Made by a program: the position numbers and the translations under genes. The notes under the pieces were generated by a model. That model saw nothing but the letters and a program-made list of their open reading frames with translations. It had not been told where the DNA came from and did no database searches. Below, one piece after another: positions 1 through 9,051 of a stretch of DNA of 64,000 nt. Positions within the stretch are counted from its first letter, which is position 1. Each line of letters starts with the position of its first letter. This DNA comes from Metridium senile (Eukaryota; Cnidaria; Anthozoa; Actiniaria; Metridiidae): positions 7,109,427 through 7,173,426 of the forward strand of contig OX459104.1 in assembly GCA_949775045.1 (NCBI GenBank), written 5' to 3'.

Positions 1-1240
1 GTAGTATAGGTCACTGCGGACCCGTAGAAGTAGATATTTCATTGTTATTATAACAACAGCGCTTAGCGATAGCGTGATAGCATAACTTTTCGCGTGCCGT
101 ACTCTTCGTAGCCGATGGGTCATTGCAGCTCGAGCGCACTTATCGATATGTACTTGTCTTTAATAAATAAGCGGGACTATTTTTAGTCTATCACGTGCCT
201 CACTCTTCATGGCTGATGGATCATTGCGGATCTATCATAATTATGCATTATAGATCACTGCGGATTTATAGATTTCGATATATACTCGCCGTAACAAAAT
301 AGGCGGTTGAGCATACTTTAGCCTATAGCTATCAAGTGCCTTACTCTACATGGCTGATGGATCACTGCGGATCTATTATAATTATATGCGTGTGCATGCA
401 TTATAGATCACTGCGGATCTATAGTTGTCGATATATTGCCTTCAAAACAAACGAAAAAACAAAAACAAAAAAATAGGCGGTTGGGCATATCTTAGCCTAT
501 CACGTGCCGTACTCCTCATGGCTGATGGATCACTGCGGATCTATCATAATTATGTCGTGTTTATGCATTATAGATCACTGCGGATCTATAGATTTTGATA
601 TATACTCGCCTTAAAATAAAACAAGCGGTTGGGCATATTTTAGCCTATCACGTGCCGTACTCTTCATGGCTGATGGATCACTGCGGATCTATCATAATTA
701 TATGCGTATGTATGCATTATAGATCACCGCGGATCTATAGATTTTGATATATACAAGTTTTGGAATAAAATAAGCAGTTGGACATAGTTAAGCCTATCGC
801 ATGCCTTGCTCTTCGTGGCCGATTGACAATTGCGGATCCATCATAAATATATGCGGGCGCACGCACAATAGATAGTTGCGGAACCGTGGCTCAAGATATT
901 TAAAGCCGTATAAAGCCATTATAGATCACAGCGTAGTTGAAGCTCTAGATATATTTATCTTTTTAACATCGCCAGGCTTTCCGCGTGCGTTTACTCTTTT
1001 GTGTGTTAGATCATTGTGGAGTTTCACTTTTGGCTCATGTACAAGCGTTACTGATCATTGCGGACCAGTGGCATCATCTGCATATTTGCCGTTGTAAACA
1101 GCACGTAGCTTGACGCACAATTCGGCTTTGTAGCGTGCCTTATTCTCTTTAGCCGAGGGGATCCTAGCGGATCACGGCAGAGTTAGCAGGTTGGAATAAT
1201 ACGCACGTATAACAGATCACTACGGTTCCGGTTCCGTTTA
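1..1240. repeat. Degenerate tandem satellite, period about 140-170 bp
   Basis: The motif gatcactgcggatctat recurs throughout, usually twice per unit. The block tggctgatggatca appears near 210, 351, 519 and 667, with a decayed copy near 817, giving a spacing of 141-168 bp. Copies decay towards the right, but the motif can still be seen just before the retrotransposon reading frame near 1213. No long reading frame is present, and a short ORF at 876-1097 lies wholly inside repeats. The satellite may be a local array that received the element, or it may derive from the element's own leader. Confidence 0.75.
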
Positions 1241-1245
1241 GACCC

Positions 1246-2925
1246 GTGCGCTTCACTTGCGGTAACTGTACCACGGCAACTTGCCTAATTTGTCTTTTCA
1301 TTCCGGCAGATCACCCGTTGCCACCCGCGAATCACGTTACCCCTCTAGTGGCAGACAACTTCGACCGGGAACTAAGGCACCACCCAGATCAAATGCAGGT
1401 TTCCTATGTGCTAGATGGCATACGAAACGGTTTCAGATTGGGGTTTCACGACACTCAGGAGCTCAAATCTGCACGAAAGAATAAGCCTTCAGCTCATCAG
1501 CATCCCAAAGTCATCGACGATTACCTGGCTAATGAAGTGGCACGAAAACGTGTGGCTGGCCCCTTTCCATCCCCGCCTCTAGCTAACCTTCACGTCAGTA
1601 GCTTTGGCGTAGTACCCAAAAAGGGTCAATCAAACAAATGGCGTTTAATACTCGACTTGTCGTCTCCCGGAGGACGAAGCGTGAACGACGGCGTCGATCC
1701 AGACGAATGTTCGCTTCAGTACGTTAGAATGGACCACATTATAACTATGGTAGGCAAGTACGGCACGGGGGCTTTAATGGCCAAATTTGATGTGGAAGCA
1801 GCCTATCGCAACATTGCGATACACCCCACTGATCGTTACTTGCTTGGCATGAAGTGGCGCGGCTACTACTATGTGGATCTCACCTTACCGTTTGGTCTTC
1901 GGTCTGCTCCTTATATTTTTAACTCGGTGGCGTCCATGGTGGAATGGATTTTACTAAACAATTATCAGGTTTCTGATCTGGTACACTATCTGGACGATTT
2001 CATTACCGTAGGTGCGCCGGACTCCAACCAGTGTCAGACTAACCTTTCAAAAGCCTTGGCCGTCTGCAAGATGCTAGGTCTTCCGCTTCATCCAGACAAG
2101 TGCGAGGGACCATCGGAATCCCTTGTTATCCTGGGCATCGAACTGGACTCTCGTCGTCAAGTCGCCCGTCTACCCCAGGAAAAGCTTATGGCCTTACATC
2201 AGCTGTTACGGTCTTGGACGTCCCGCAGTTATTGCAACAGGCGTCAATTAGAGTCTCTGATCGGTCACCTTCACCATGCTGCGAAGGTTGTATGGCCAGG
2301 CAGAGCCTTTATCCGTCGCATGATCGATCTCTTGGCCTGCTTCCGCCGAAAAGATCATCCGATAAGATTGAATAGAGAATTCCGTCTTGATCTCCAGTGG
2401 TGGGTTCGTTTCCTTGCAGAGTGGAATGGAGTTACGTTTTGGCAATTCCCTGGTCTATCATCGCAGCCGGATGTAGAAGTAACATCGGATGCTTCAGGGG
2501 CTATTGGATATGGAGCTTTCTATCTTAACCAATGGTTCAACGGCTATTGGCACCAGGGACAAGTCCAACAATCCATTGCCTATAAGGAACTTTTCCCAAT
2601 CGTCATTGCCGCGCATACCTGGGGACCCAATTGGTCTCAAATGCATGTCCTTTTTCGCACTGACAATGAAGCCGTTGCATACATAGTAAACGCTAAGACA
2701 TCAAAAATTCCCTGTATAATGCATTTGGTTAGGGCGCTTTTGATGTGTGCAGCGCGCTATAATTTTAGCTTTAAAGCCCTACACATTCCAGGTGTGCAAA
2801 ATGAGATCGCTGACGCGCTTTCTCGTTTTCGTTGGCAGGAGTTTCGACGCCTAGCTCCGTGGGCCAACTCGATGCCATCACTAATGCCGCAGGAGCTTCT
2901 ACTGCCACTACTACTGACAGACTAG
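1246..2925 (+). CDS. Reverse transcriptase-RNase H polyprotein of the YR retrotransposon (5' partial)
   Basis: About 559 residues are open, in a frame that opens at 1213. There is no ATG at the left edge (the first start-like codon is GTG), so the true N-terminus is missing. Reverse transcriptase motifs are in order: a PKKG...WRLILDLS segment near residue 125, the motif A aspartate in AKFDVEAAYRN near 178, PFGLRSAP near 213, and the catalytic YLDDF near 248. RNase H follows with TSDASGAIGYGAF near 414, the glutamate in AYKELFP, TDNEAVAYI, and HIPGVQNEIADALSR near 513. The enzyme would copy element RNA into DNA. The last 94 bases overlap the recombinase ORF in the -1 frame, so the recombinase may be made by frameshifting or internal initiation. 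The N-terminal CGNC...C stretch may be the end of a lost gag-like zinc knuckle; this is inference. Confidence 0.9.
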   Translation: MRFTCGNCTTATCLICLFIPADHPLPPANHVTPLVADNFDRELRHHPDQMQVSYVLDGIRNGFRLGFHDTQELKSARKNKPSAHQHPKVIDDYLANEVARKRVAGPFPSPPLANLHVSSFGVVPKKGQSNKWRLILDLSSPGGRSVNDGVDPDECSLQYVRMDHIITMVGKYGTGALMAKFDVEAAYRNIAIHPTDRYLLGMKWRGYYYVDLTLPFGLRSAPYIFNSVASMVEWILLNNYQVSDLVHYLDDFITVGAPDSNQCQTNLSKALAVCKMLGLPLHPDKCEGPSESLVILGIELDSRRQVARLPQEKLMALHQLLRSWTSRSYCNRRQLESLIGHLHHAAKVVWPGRAFIRRMIDLLACFRRKDHPIRLNREFRLDLQWWVRFLAEWNGVTFWQFPGLSSQPDVEVTSDASGAIGYGAFYLNQWFNGYWHQGQVQQSIAYKELFPIVIAAHTWGPNWSQMHVLFRTDNEAVAYIVNAKTSKIPCIMHLVRALLMCAARYNFSFKALHIPGVQNEIADALSRFRWQEFRRLAPWANSMPSLMPQELLLPLLLTD

Positions 2926-3869
2926 AAGTCCGTTGTTTAAAGTTCTTGGTCAATGGTTTAGCTCCGGCGACTCGAAGGACTTATGCTTCGGCGCAAGCAA
3001 AGTTTATAGACTTTTGTGCTCAAAGGAATAGGATTCATCCCTCGGGTTCACCGTGTCCCACCGACGAATGGACGTTGTGCCTTTTTACAACATTCTTGGC
3101 AGAGTCTCTTAAGTACTCTTCTATAAAAGTATATCTATCTGCCGTACGAGCCCTTCATATCGAACAAGGTTTCCCAGACCCGATAGAACAATGTCTCCGG
3201 CTACAACGAGTTGTCCGAGGAATCAAACGCACTCAAGGTACTCACGTTGCGCAACGTTTGCCCGTCACGGACAGTATCATGCTAGTAATCTTTAGTTCCT
3301 TACAGATGACCAATTACGACCACCTTATGTTTTGGGCAGCATGTACTCTAGCTTACTTTGGATTCTTGAGATCTTCAGAGTTTACAGTGCCCAACTTGTC
3401 GTCCTTCTCGTCGTCTATTCACTTAGGACTGGACGATATAGCCGTGGATTCAAGCTCGACTCCATCTTGTCTTCGTATCCGAATAAAAGCAAGCAAGACG
3501 GATCCTTTCCGCAAGGGTTGTTTCATCCACATCGGCAAGGGACGCTCTCCTCTGTGTGCAGTCGAAGCCATGCTTTCATATCTGGTGTTCAGGGGAAACA
3601 AACCCGGTCCACTGTTCGTCCTAAAGAATGGTACGCCCCTTACGCGTCCTTTTCTCACAAGTTGGCTAAGGGAAATTGTACTGGCAGCTGGCATCCCTGG
3701 GAACTTTTCTAGTCATAGCTTTCGCATTGGAGCGGCAACAGTAGCAGCGCGCAACGGCGTGGCAGATCATCTTATTCAAGCCCTCGGTCGCTGGAAAAGC
3801 AACGCGTATCAAGTGTACATCAGGACTCCAGCTGAAAACTTAGCCAACCTATCTCAAAACCTAACTTAA
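2832..3869 (+). CDS. Tyrosine recombinase (YR integrase) of the retrotransposon
   Basis: 345 residues. The N-terminal half resembles a SAM-like core-binding domain (ATRRTYASAQAKFIDFC near residue 52). The C-terminal catalytic domain shows the first arginine in FLRSSEF near 180, HSFR (H-x-x-R) near 296, LGRW near 318 and the nucleophilic tyrosine in AYQVYIR near 325, so the catalytic set looks complete. It would integrate circular element DNA without the target duplication made by DDE integrases. The ORF lacks an ATG near its left end (it opens with TTG) and overlaps the upstream ORF in the -1 frame, consistent with translational coupling or frameshifting. It ends in a TAA about 240 bases before repeat B1. 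Confidence 0.9.
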   Translation: MAGVSTPSSVGQLDAITNAAGASTATTTDRLEVRCLKFLVNGLAPATRRTYASAQAKFIDFCAQRNRIHPSGSPCPTDEWTLCLFTTFLAESLKYSSIKVYLSAVRALHIEQGFPDPIEQCLRLQRVVRGIKRTQGTHVAQRLPVTDSIMLVIFSSLQMTNYDHLMFWAACTLAYFGFLRSSEFTVPNLSSFSSSIHLGLDDIAVDSSSTPSCLRIRIKASKTDPFRKGCFIHIGKGRSPLCAVEAMLSYLVFRGNKPGPLFVLKNGTPLTRPFLTSWLREIVLAAGIPGNFSSHSFRIGAATVAARNGVADHLIQALGRWKSNAYQVYIRTPAENLANLSQNLT

Positions 3870-3947
3870 CCATCTTTACTATCTGGATTTATAATGACAG
3901 TTAAATGCCCTATAGTTGGTCGAAGTAATAAATTCTTGATTATTTTT

Positions 3948-4012
3948 ATTATGACAATTATTATCATTATTATTATTATCATTATCCTTATCATTATTAT
4001 TATTATTATCAA
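3948..4012. repeat. (TTA/TCA)n microsatellite in the 3' untranslated part of the YR element
   Basis: An imperfect run of att and atc triplets lies between the recombinase stop codon and repeat B1. Confidence 0.85.
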
Positions 4013-4105
4013 CTTCTGTAGTGCTTGGGGTTCGTGATTGGTGCGGAGGTCCCATGTCACCCAGTCCTTAGTCCCTCCTTCTCCAAGCACAATGGAGTTC
4101 CGTTT

Positions 4106-4219
4106 GGTGGTGGACTCTGGCAGGGTTGCCATGGTTACCTCCTTGGGGTAAGCGAGATAGCGCATCAAGCTTACCTCTGTGCACCCAACCCCAAGCTCAT
4201 CATTGTCGATGAGTTTTAA
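4106..4219 (+). repeat. B1 copy of the YR-element split direct repeat
   Basis: 114 bp running from ggtggtggactctggc to gagttttaa. It appears identical to 4473-4586 at an offset of 367 bp. In Ngaro/PAT elements such a pair brackets the A2 segment and guides circular-intermediate formation. Confidence 0.85.
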
Positions 4220-4472
4220 ATGTGCCTAAATGGAATTTAGGCTAGTTAGAACCGAGACAAGCAGGTCAGCGGTTTGTTCTTGTGCCCTGACATTAGCTGG
4301 GACTCCCCGCACTACCAGTCCCTCGTGCTTTGCTAGTTGTCTTCAACGATTGCAGTACTCTGTTGTATACAGCATTTGTTCCCTCCCGCCTCTCCCTTGT
4401 CATATAGTAGTTAGTAACTTCCATTATCATCAGGTAAGCATTCCACTGACATTGTCAGTGTGACGGGTGCTA

Positions 4473-4586
4473 GGTGGTGGACTCTGGCAGGGTTGCCATG
4501 GTTACCTCCTTGGGGTAAGCGAGATAGCGCATCAAGCTTACCTCTGTGCACCCAACCCCAAGCTCATCATTGTCGATGAGTTTTAA
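4473..4586 (+). repeat. B2 copy of the YR-element split direct repeat (right end)
   Basis: Direct repeat of 4106-4219. Sequence beyond 4586 differs from that after B1, so this marks the right end of the retrotransposon. The 253 bp between the two copies should be the A2 repeat, whose partner A1 is missing. Confidence 0.85.
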
Positions 4587-4591
4587 TGGCT

Positions 4592-6525
4592 TGTTACAGC
4601 AGTTCTCAGTCACACGTGCACCGCTCACATAAAAAAGCACCGCTATAAAACGTGAAGTTGGTGTACGTCAATCAAACTGTGTTTACAAGATGCATGGTGT
4701 TTTTATTTCAGTCGGGTTGCGAAACATGTCTGAAATTCTTACAACAACCTCTTCGTCGGATTCAGACATGTTTTGCAGCCCGACGGAAGTAAATTAAAAC
4801 ACCATGCTTCTTGTAAACACAGTTTGATTGACGTCCACCAACTTCGGTGGGAGTAAACTGCAGGTTGCAGGTTGCAGGTTGCAGGTTGCAGGTCGAATAA
4901 TGTAAATAATGAAAAAAATTGATTAATTAACTTTAAATGTTTGGCAATCAACTTTTGAGACCTTCTTTAGCTAGCGAAAAGAAATAAGAAAGTGATTTAC
5001 ACCGTAAGAAATCTATCATGATAGTTAAAACGAGCCGAATCACAGAGAGCTATAGACATCTGAATGACCGTTTTACGAAACGAAACGAAACGGAATAGAG
5101 ATATTAAACAATAATGAAGATGCTTGTTTCAGCTTGTTAAGGCGAGTATTAATACAAATGATATTTGTCGAACTGGCCGGCTACGCGATTCAAACACGCC
5201 GTGACTTTTTATGATCGTGTTTGGCGCCACGGCATTTGAGCACAAGCATGCTGGTATTTATTTTATCGTTTTCAAATCTAAAATGCATAAGCACGACTTT
5301 ATCATACTTTGAGCGTAATGTTGTCTTTCCAAACCACGAAAATAAACACAAAAGCTGAAAATTTGCTCAACAGTCGAACCGTGACACAATGCCGGTATAA
5401 ATATAATCATTGTTGATCTCAACAATAACTCGTTCGCTGAATAATTCGCTACAATGAACTACATGTACCTCAAAGTCGCTTTATATTAAGTTAAGTAAAG
5501 AATATCAACTTGCTATTCAATAGACTATAAGAAATCAACTCTACTTGATAATAAAAAATAAATATTTATATTGGTATTTTATGTTCAAGGGAAGCTTGTG
5601 TTTACATTTTACATTGTCCAATCAGGAAGCGAGAAAAGCTTGTGGGCGAGTGACATTATTTGTGACATGTCACGCGTCTGTTTGATTTTTGCATTAAAAT
5701 AATATTTTTCTTTGAAGAACTAGAAACCCGGATTTTTTGTTTTCTTTTGGAAAAGTATTCTAAGTCAAGTTAAAAACGCGTTATATACTATTTTCCCGCA
5801 TTAATCACTTGTACTAATATTGTAGTTACATAATCATCTGACATGTTTTTGCTGCGAGCGAAGCGAGTTGAGACAATGATTATATTTATACCGGCATTGT
5901 GTCACGGTTCGACTGTTGAGCAAATTTTCAGCTTTTGTGTTTATTTTCGTGGTTTGGAAAGACAACATTACGCTCAAAGTATGATAAAAGTCGTGCTTAT
6001 GCATTTTAGATTTGAAAAGCCCGATAATACCAGCATGCTTGTGCTCAAATGCCGTGGCGCCAAACACGATCATAAAAAGTCACGGCGTCTTTGAGTCGCG
6101 TAGCCGGCCAGTTCGACAAATATCATTTGTATTAATACTCGCCTTAACAAGCTGAAACAAGCATCTTCATTATTGTTTAATATCTCTATTCCGTTTCGTT
6201 TTCGTAAAACGGTCATTCATATGCCTATAGCTCTCTGTGATTCGGCTCGTTTGAAACTATATAGATTTCTTACTGTGTAAATCACTTTCTTATATCTTTT
6301 CGCTAGCTAAAGAAGATCTCAAAAGTGCCAAACATTTAAAGTTAATCAATCAATTTTTTTCATTATTTATTATTCGACCTGCAACCTGCAACCTGCAACC
6401 TGCAACCTGCAACCTGCAACCTGCAACCTGCAACCTGCAGTTTACTCCCACCCCACCAACTTCACGTTTTATAGCGGTGCTTTTTATGCGAGCGGTGCAC
6501 GTGTGACTGAGAACCGCTGTAAGGA
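4592..6525. mobile_element. 1.93-kb foldback element with long inverted arms
   Basis: The left arm 4592-5412 and right arm 5868-6525 are reverse complements, starting at the ends ttacagc...tctcagtcacacg and cgtgtgactgaga...gctgtaa. Both arms contain the 7-bp minisatellite gcaggtt, with about 5 copies at 4858-4893 and about 9 on the opposite strand at 6376-6439. The centre 5413-5867 is unpaired. The ORFs at 5834-6094 lie inside the arms and show no protein similarity I recognise, so this is a non-autonomous element. The left edge abuts repeat B2 of the YR element. I could not define a target duplication. Confidence 0.85.
4655..4844. mobile_element. Hairpin MITE nested in the left foldback arm
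   Basis: A palindrome of about 190 bp with arms of about 80 bp. It begins aagttggtgtacgtcaatc and returns as gattgacgtccaccaactt, with a short loop near 4735-4757. The corresponding point of the right foldback arm (near 6450) lacks it, so it was inserted, or expanded locally, after the foldback formed. Confidence 0.75.
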
Positions 6526-6870
6526 CGTTCGCGGGGAAAAGGAAAGTAACTGTCAATTTCCTGAGACTTTGCCAGTTGACGAAACTAAATTTCACATCTA
6601 ATAAACTAAAAATAATTGGGGGTCACCGTTGTTGTTTTCGAGCTAAATGGCCTCAAAGTCGGCATTTTTCGCAAGCTACGTGACGGAATGTCTTGATGGC
6701 AAAAACAAGAAAGAAAATTAGTAAAAAATGCCAGTCATAATAAAATAAGGCCACAAAATGTTTTTGAAACTCATAATATTTGGAAATAAAGCGATTTTTT
6801 GACATTAAACGAGAAAATAAATACCTTTTTAGGATAAAAAGACCGTACGTCTCGAACAAAATGGCCGCTT
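6526..6870 (-). repeat. Dispersed repeat, inverted partner of 40808-41125
   Basis: Shared in reverse orientation with 40808-41125: the blocks ttgggggtcaccgttgttgt, aaatgccagtcataataaaa and aatcgctttatttc align. No coding potential is recognised. The partner lies directly upstream of the peptide gene at 41.3 kb. Confidence 0.7.
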
Positions 6871-7429
6871 TTTGTCGATTTCGAGGGCTTAAAAAAACTG
6901 GAAAAAGCCGATTTTCTGTGGGTTAAAAAAATGTCAATTTTTTTCAAAAACTAAACTAAGACTTGTTTTTAGTAGTAAGTTCGATGCGACATTCTTTGCG
7001 GTTTCGTCATCCTTGAAAAAACAATATCTTTGAAGTTTGTTGAACTGTAATTTACCGAGTTGAACTTGGTTGCAGGGATCGATATCACCTGGGAATGGGC
7101 ATTGAGTTATATCGATCCATTTTTATACTTATATAGTTTGTTTTGTGTTATTGCTGCTGTTGTTCCCGTTGTTGTCGAACCCATGGGCTAACAGAGCCGA
7201 CATATTAGCTACTTATTACATGATTACATCGGTTTTCATTGTTACTTTTAGGGCTTTATATCGCATATTACCCTGTTCATTATCAATTCAAGGGCTTTAT
7301 ACAGATATTGCACCCATTTGAGGGCAATATCTATATATTGCCCTTGAATACTAATGTATACTGCCCTTGAATACCAATGACCTAATCCCTATACTATCCT
7401 TGTCATTTCCGTTCTTTTTCAACTTTATA

Positions 7430-7570
7430 CAGTACAAACACTAAAAGTGTGCAATACTTTGTACTATTTACCACTAAATAGTGTTGATTAAACAATAGAG
7501 AACAAAAGAATTTGCATAATTTAGCAGTATTTAGTGGTATTTATGTTGCACACTTTCAGTGTTTGTACTC
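7430..7570. mobile_element. 141-bp Tc1/mariner-type MITE
   Basis: Near-perfect terminal inverted repeats of about 50 bp, starting cagtacaaacact and ending agtgtttgtactc. The element is flanked by TA dinucleotides (7428-7429 and 7571-7572). A CAGT terminus plus TA duplication is typical of Tc1/mariner-mobilised MITEs. Confidence 0.75.
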
Positions 7571-7649
7571 TATGTAACGTTAAAAATTGTAACGTTAGAA
7601 ATTTTCTAGTTGCGAACATTTAACGGATAAAAAAATCATCTAATAGAGT

Positions 7650-7725
7650 GACCTTTTCGAGGTTCGAACCCCGAACCCTTTGCTTACAAATCCTGACCCT
7701 AACACTTTATGCTATCTGTCCGATC
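7650..7725 (-). other. Degenerate tRNA-like sequence (pseudo-tRNA or SINE head)
   Basis: On the minus strand a B-box-like ggttcgaacct (7661-7670) lies downstream of an A-box-like tagcataaagtg near 7710. Stems pair poorly, so it is not a credible functional tRNA. Confidence 0.45.
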
Positions 7726-8089
7726 GATGTCAGTTGGTGAGAAGAAAACGTATTCATTTGTTCGTTACAGCTAGTTCATTAGTATTGTAGTGTACAACAA
7801 AACTAAAAGCCCATTGTTTGGATTGTATTCTCATGGGAAACCAAAAAAAATAATCAGCTTGATGATGCCCTTTGGGACATGAAGTTGTGTTAAAACCTAT
7901 TCAATCATGTAATAAGTCATGCACTAAAAATAAAATCAAACAATTCAAGAATCTTCTGAAGAATATATTTGTCGTCTTGAAAAAGACTTGCATCGATAAA
8001 AGTATATGACGTAAAAACCCAAATGTTGCATACAAAATTTAAAAATACAAGGGCTTTTTGGAAAACCTCTGTAAATCATGTAATAAGTC

Positions 8090-8178
8090 AGATAAATACC
8101 TCGAACGTCGGCAATAAGCCTATAAATTAAGCCCTCGGGCCGTATACGGCTTATTGCCTCCGTTCTCGGTATTTATCT
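8090..8178. repeat. Imperfect palindrome (MITE-like)
   Basis: Arms gataaatacctcgaacg and its near-complement cgttctcggtatttatc enclose a GC-rich centre with cggcaataagcc and ggcttattgcc. A second short hairpin with ctcccccgc/gcgggggag follows at about 8274-8338. Confidence 0.55.
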
Positions 8179-8348
8179 CTTACATAAAGGGCATAATCTG
8201 AGTTCGACTACGTATATATGTTGTATCTTTGTATATCTCATTATGGTGCACGCCTACGCAAAACAGCAACTGACTAGTCTCCCCCGCGTAATGCTTCTTT
8301 TCTCTACCACAAAAAGCTAAAAACGGCTGCGGGGGAGAATAATTGCAA

Positions 8349-8505
8349 TATTCTCATTGCATACATAATTAGCATCGCGTACAAAATTATGTTAATTCCT
8401 TAAATTCTCACGTGACTAGTCCATACTAGCGGCCCAACAGTACAAAGCAGCCGCTCGCTCGAGGTCAGTGCCACTCACCGTTTTAAATTTGTGGGCAAGC
8501 GTCTT
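8349..8505 (+). repeat. Dispersed repeat, copy 1
   Basis: About 155 bp, from attctcattgcatacataa through cgctcgctcgaggtcagtgcc to gcaagcgt. It is repeated nearly identically at 32494-32660. An ORF running out of it (8491-8811) shows no recognisable domain. Confidence 0.8.
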
Positions 8506-8795
8506 TTCGTATTTTGGTCAGTAACGTCAACTGCCGCCAGCCTAGGACGGACGTTTTACCGAAGCATTCACAGAGAACGATTTCCCCTAGCCAATGTTTC
8601 TGATACGGACCTTGTAAAGTGTAATGAACTACAGGTAATTTTTTTACTAGCTGGCTCCCCGCGGTATCTAGAACCACGTGTGGTTTGCTTGGCGTTTCTC
8701 GCCGGTTATTTTAACTTCTCAAACTCATTAATAATTCATTATCTCAGGGACCAATTACAACTTTGTATTTCAGTCACGTGCATAGGTCTTGATAC

Positions 8796-8848
8796 ACCGA
8801 TCAAACACTGATCAAGACACTGATCAAGGCACTGATCAAGACACTGTA
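8796..8848. repeat. Short tandem repeat of cactgatcaagg
   Basis: Four to five imperfect 12-15-bp units containing the palindrome tgatca. A related single unit lies at about 10612, on the other side of the LINE. Confidence 0.7.
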
Positions 8849-9007
8849 TAAATTAGCTTAAAAGTAATTTCTCATTCATTCCAATTTACTCTCGTTTTTT
8901 CTCTTTATTCCTCCTTTTTTACCTGTCTTGTCTGTTTATTTACCTACCTACCTAACTAATTGCCTAACATATTTTATTTTTATTTTATATTTATTTTTTA
9001 TTTTATT

Positions 9008-9051
9008 TTGGACGTCCTGTGACTCGAACCGGGAACCTCTGGCTTGCAATT
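9008..9051 (-). other. 3' half of a tRNA-like SINE head split by a LINE
   Basis: Read on the minus strand: ttgcaagccagagg, then the B-box-like ggttcgagtca. It joins across the LINE to 10497-10535, which holds the matching 5' half. Confidence 0.7.

Larger units (their letters stand above)
1213..4586 (+). mobile_element. Ngaro/DIRS-like tyrosine-recombinase retrotransposon, 5'-truncated
   Basis: The order reverse transcriptase, RNase H, tyrosine recombinase, then a direct repeat pair B1 (4106-4219), A2 (4220-4472) and B2 (4473-4586) is the split-direct-repeat architecture known for Ngaro- and PAT-type elements. The left A1 repeat and gag are not in the window. The reading frame opens at a stop at 1210, directly abutting satellite. 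No methyltransferase domain is visible between RNase H and recombinase, which favours Ngaro-type over PAT or DIRS1. Both enzymatic ORFs are open, but without gag and A1 this copy is probably not autonomous. Confidence 0.85.

Noticed and set aside
1281..3712. Several secondary ORFs overlapping the retrotransposon (1281-1484, 2100-2375, 2489-2686, 3332-3712 and minus-strand frames)
   Set aside because: They are out-of-frame shadows of the reverse transcriptase and recombinase ORFs, which carry all the recognisable motifs.
4106..4586. The 114-bp direct repeats as LTRs of an LTR retrotransposon
   Set aside because: They lie on one side of the coding region and the enzyme is a tyrosine recombinase, so they are split direct repeats of a YR element.
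7650..7725. Functional tRNA gene
   Set aside because: A and B boxes are only approximate and the anticodon and acceptor stems do not pair.
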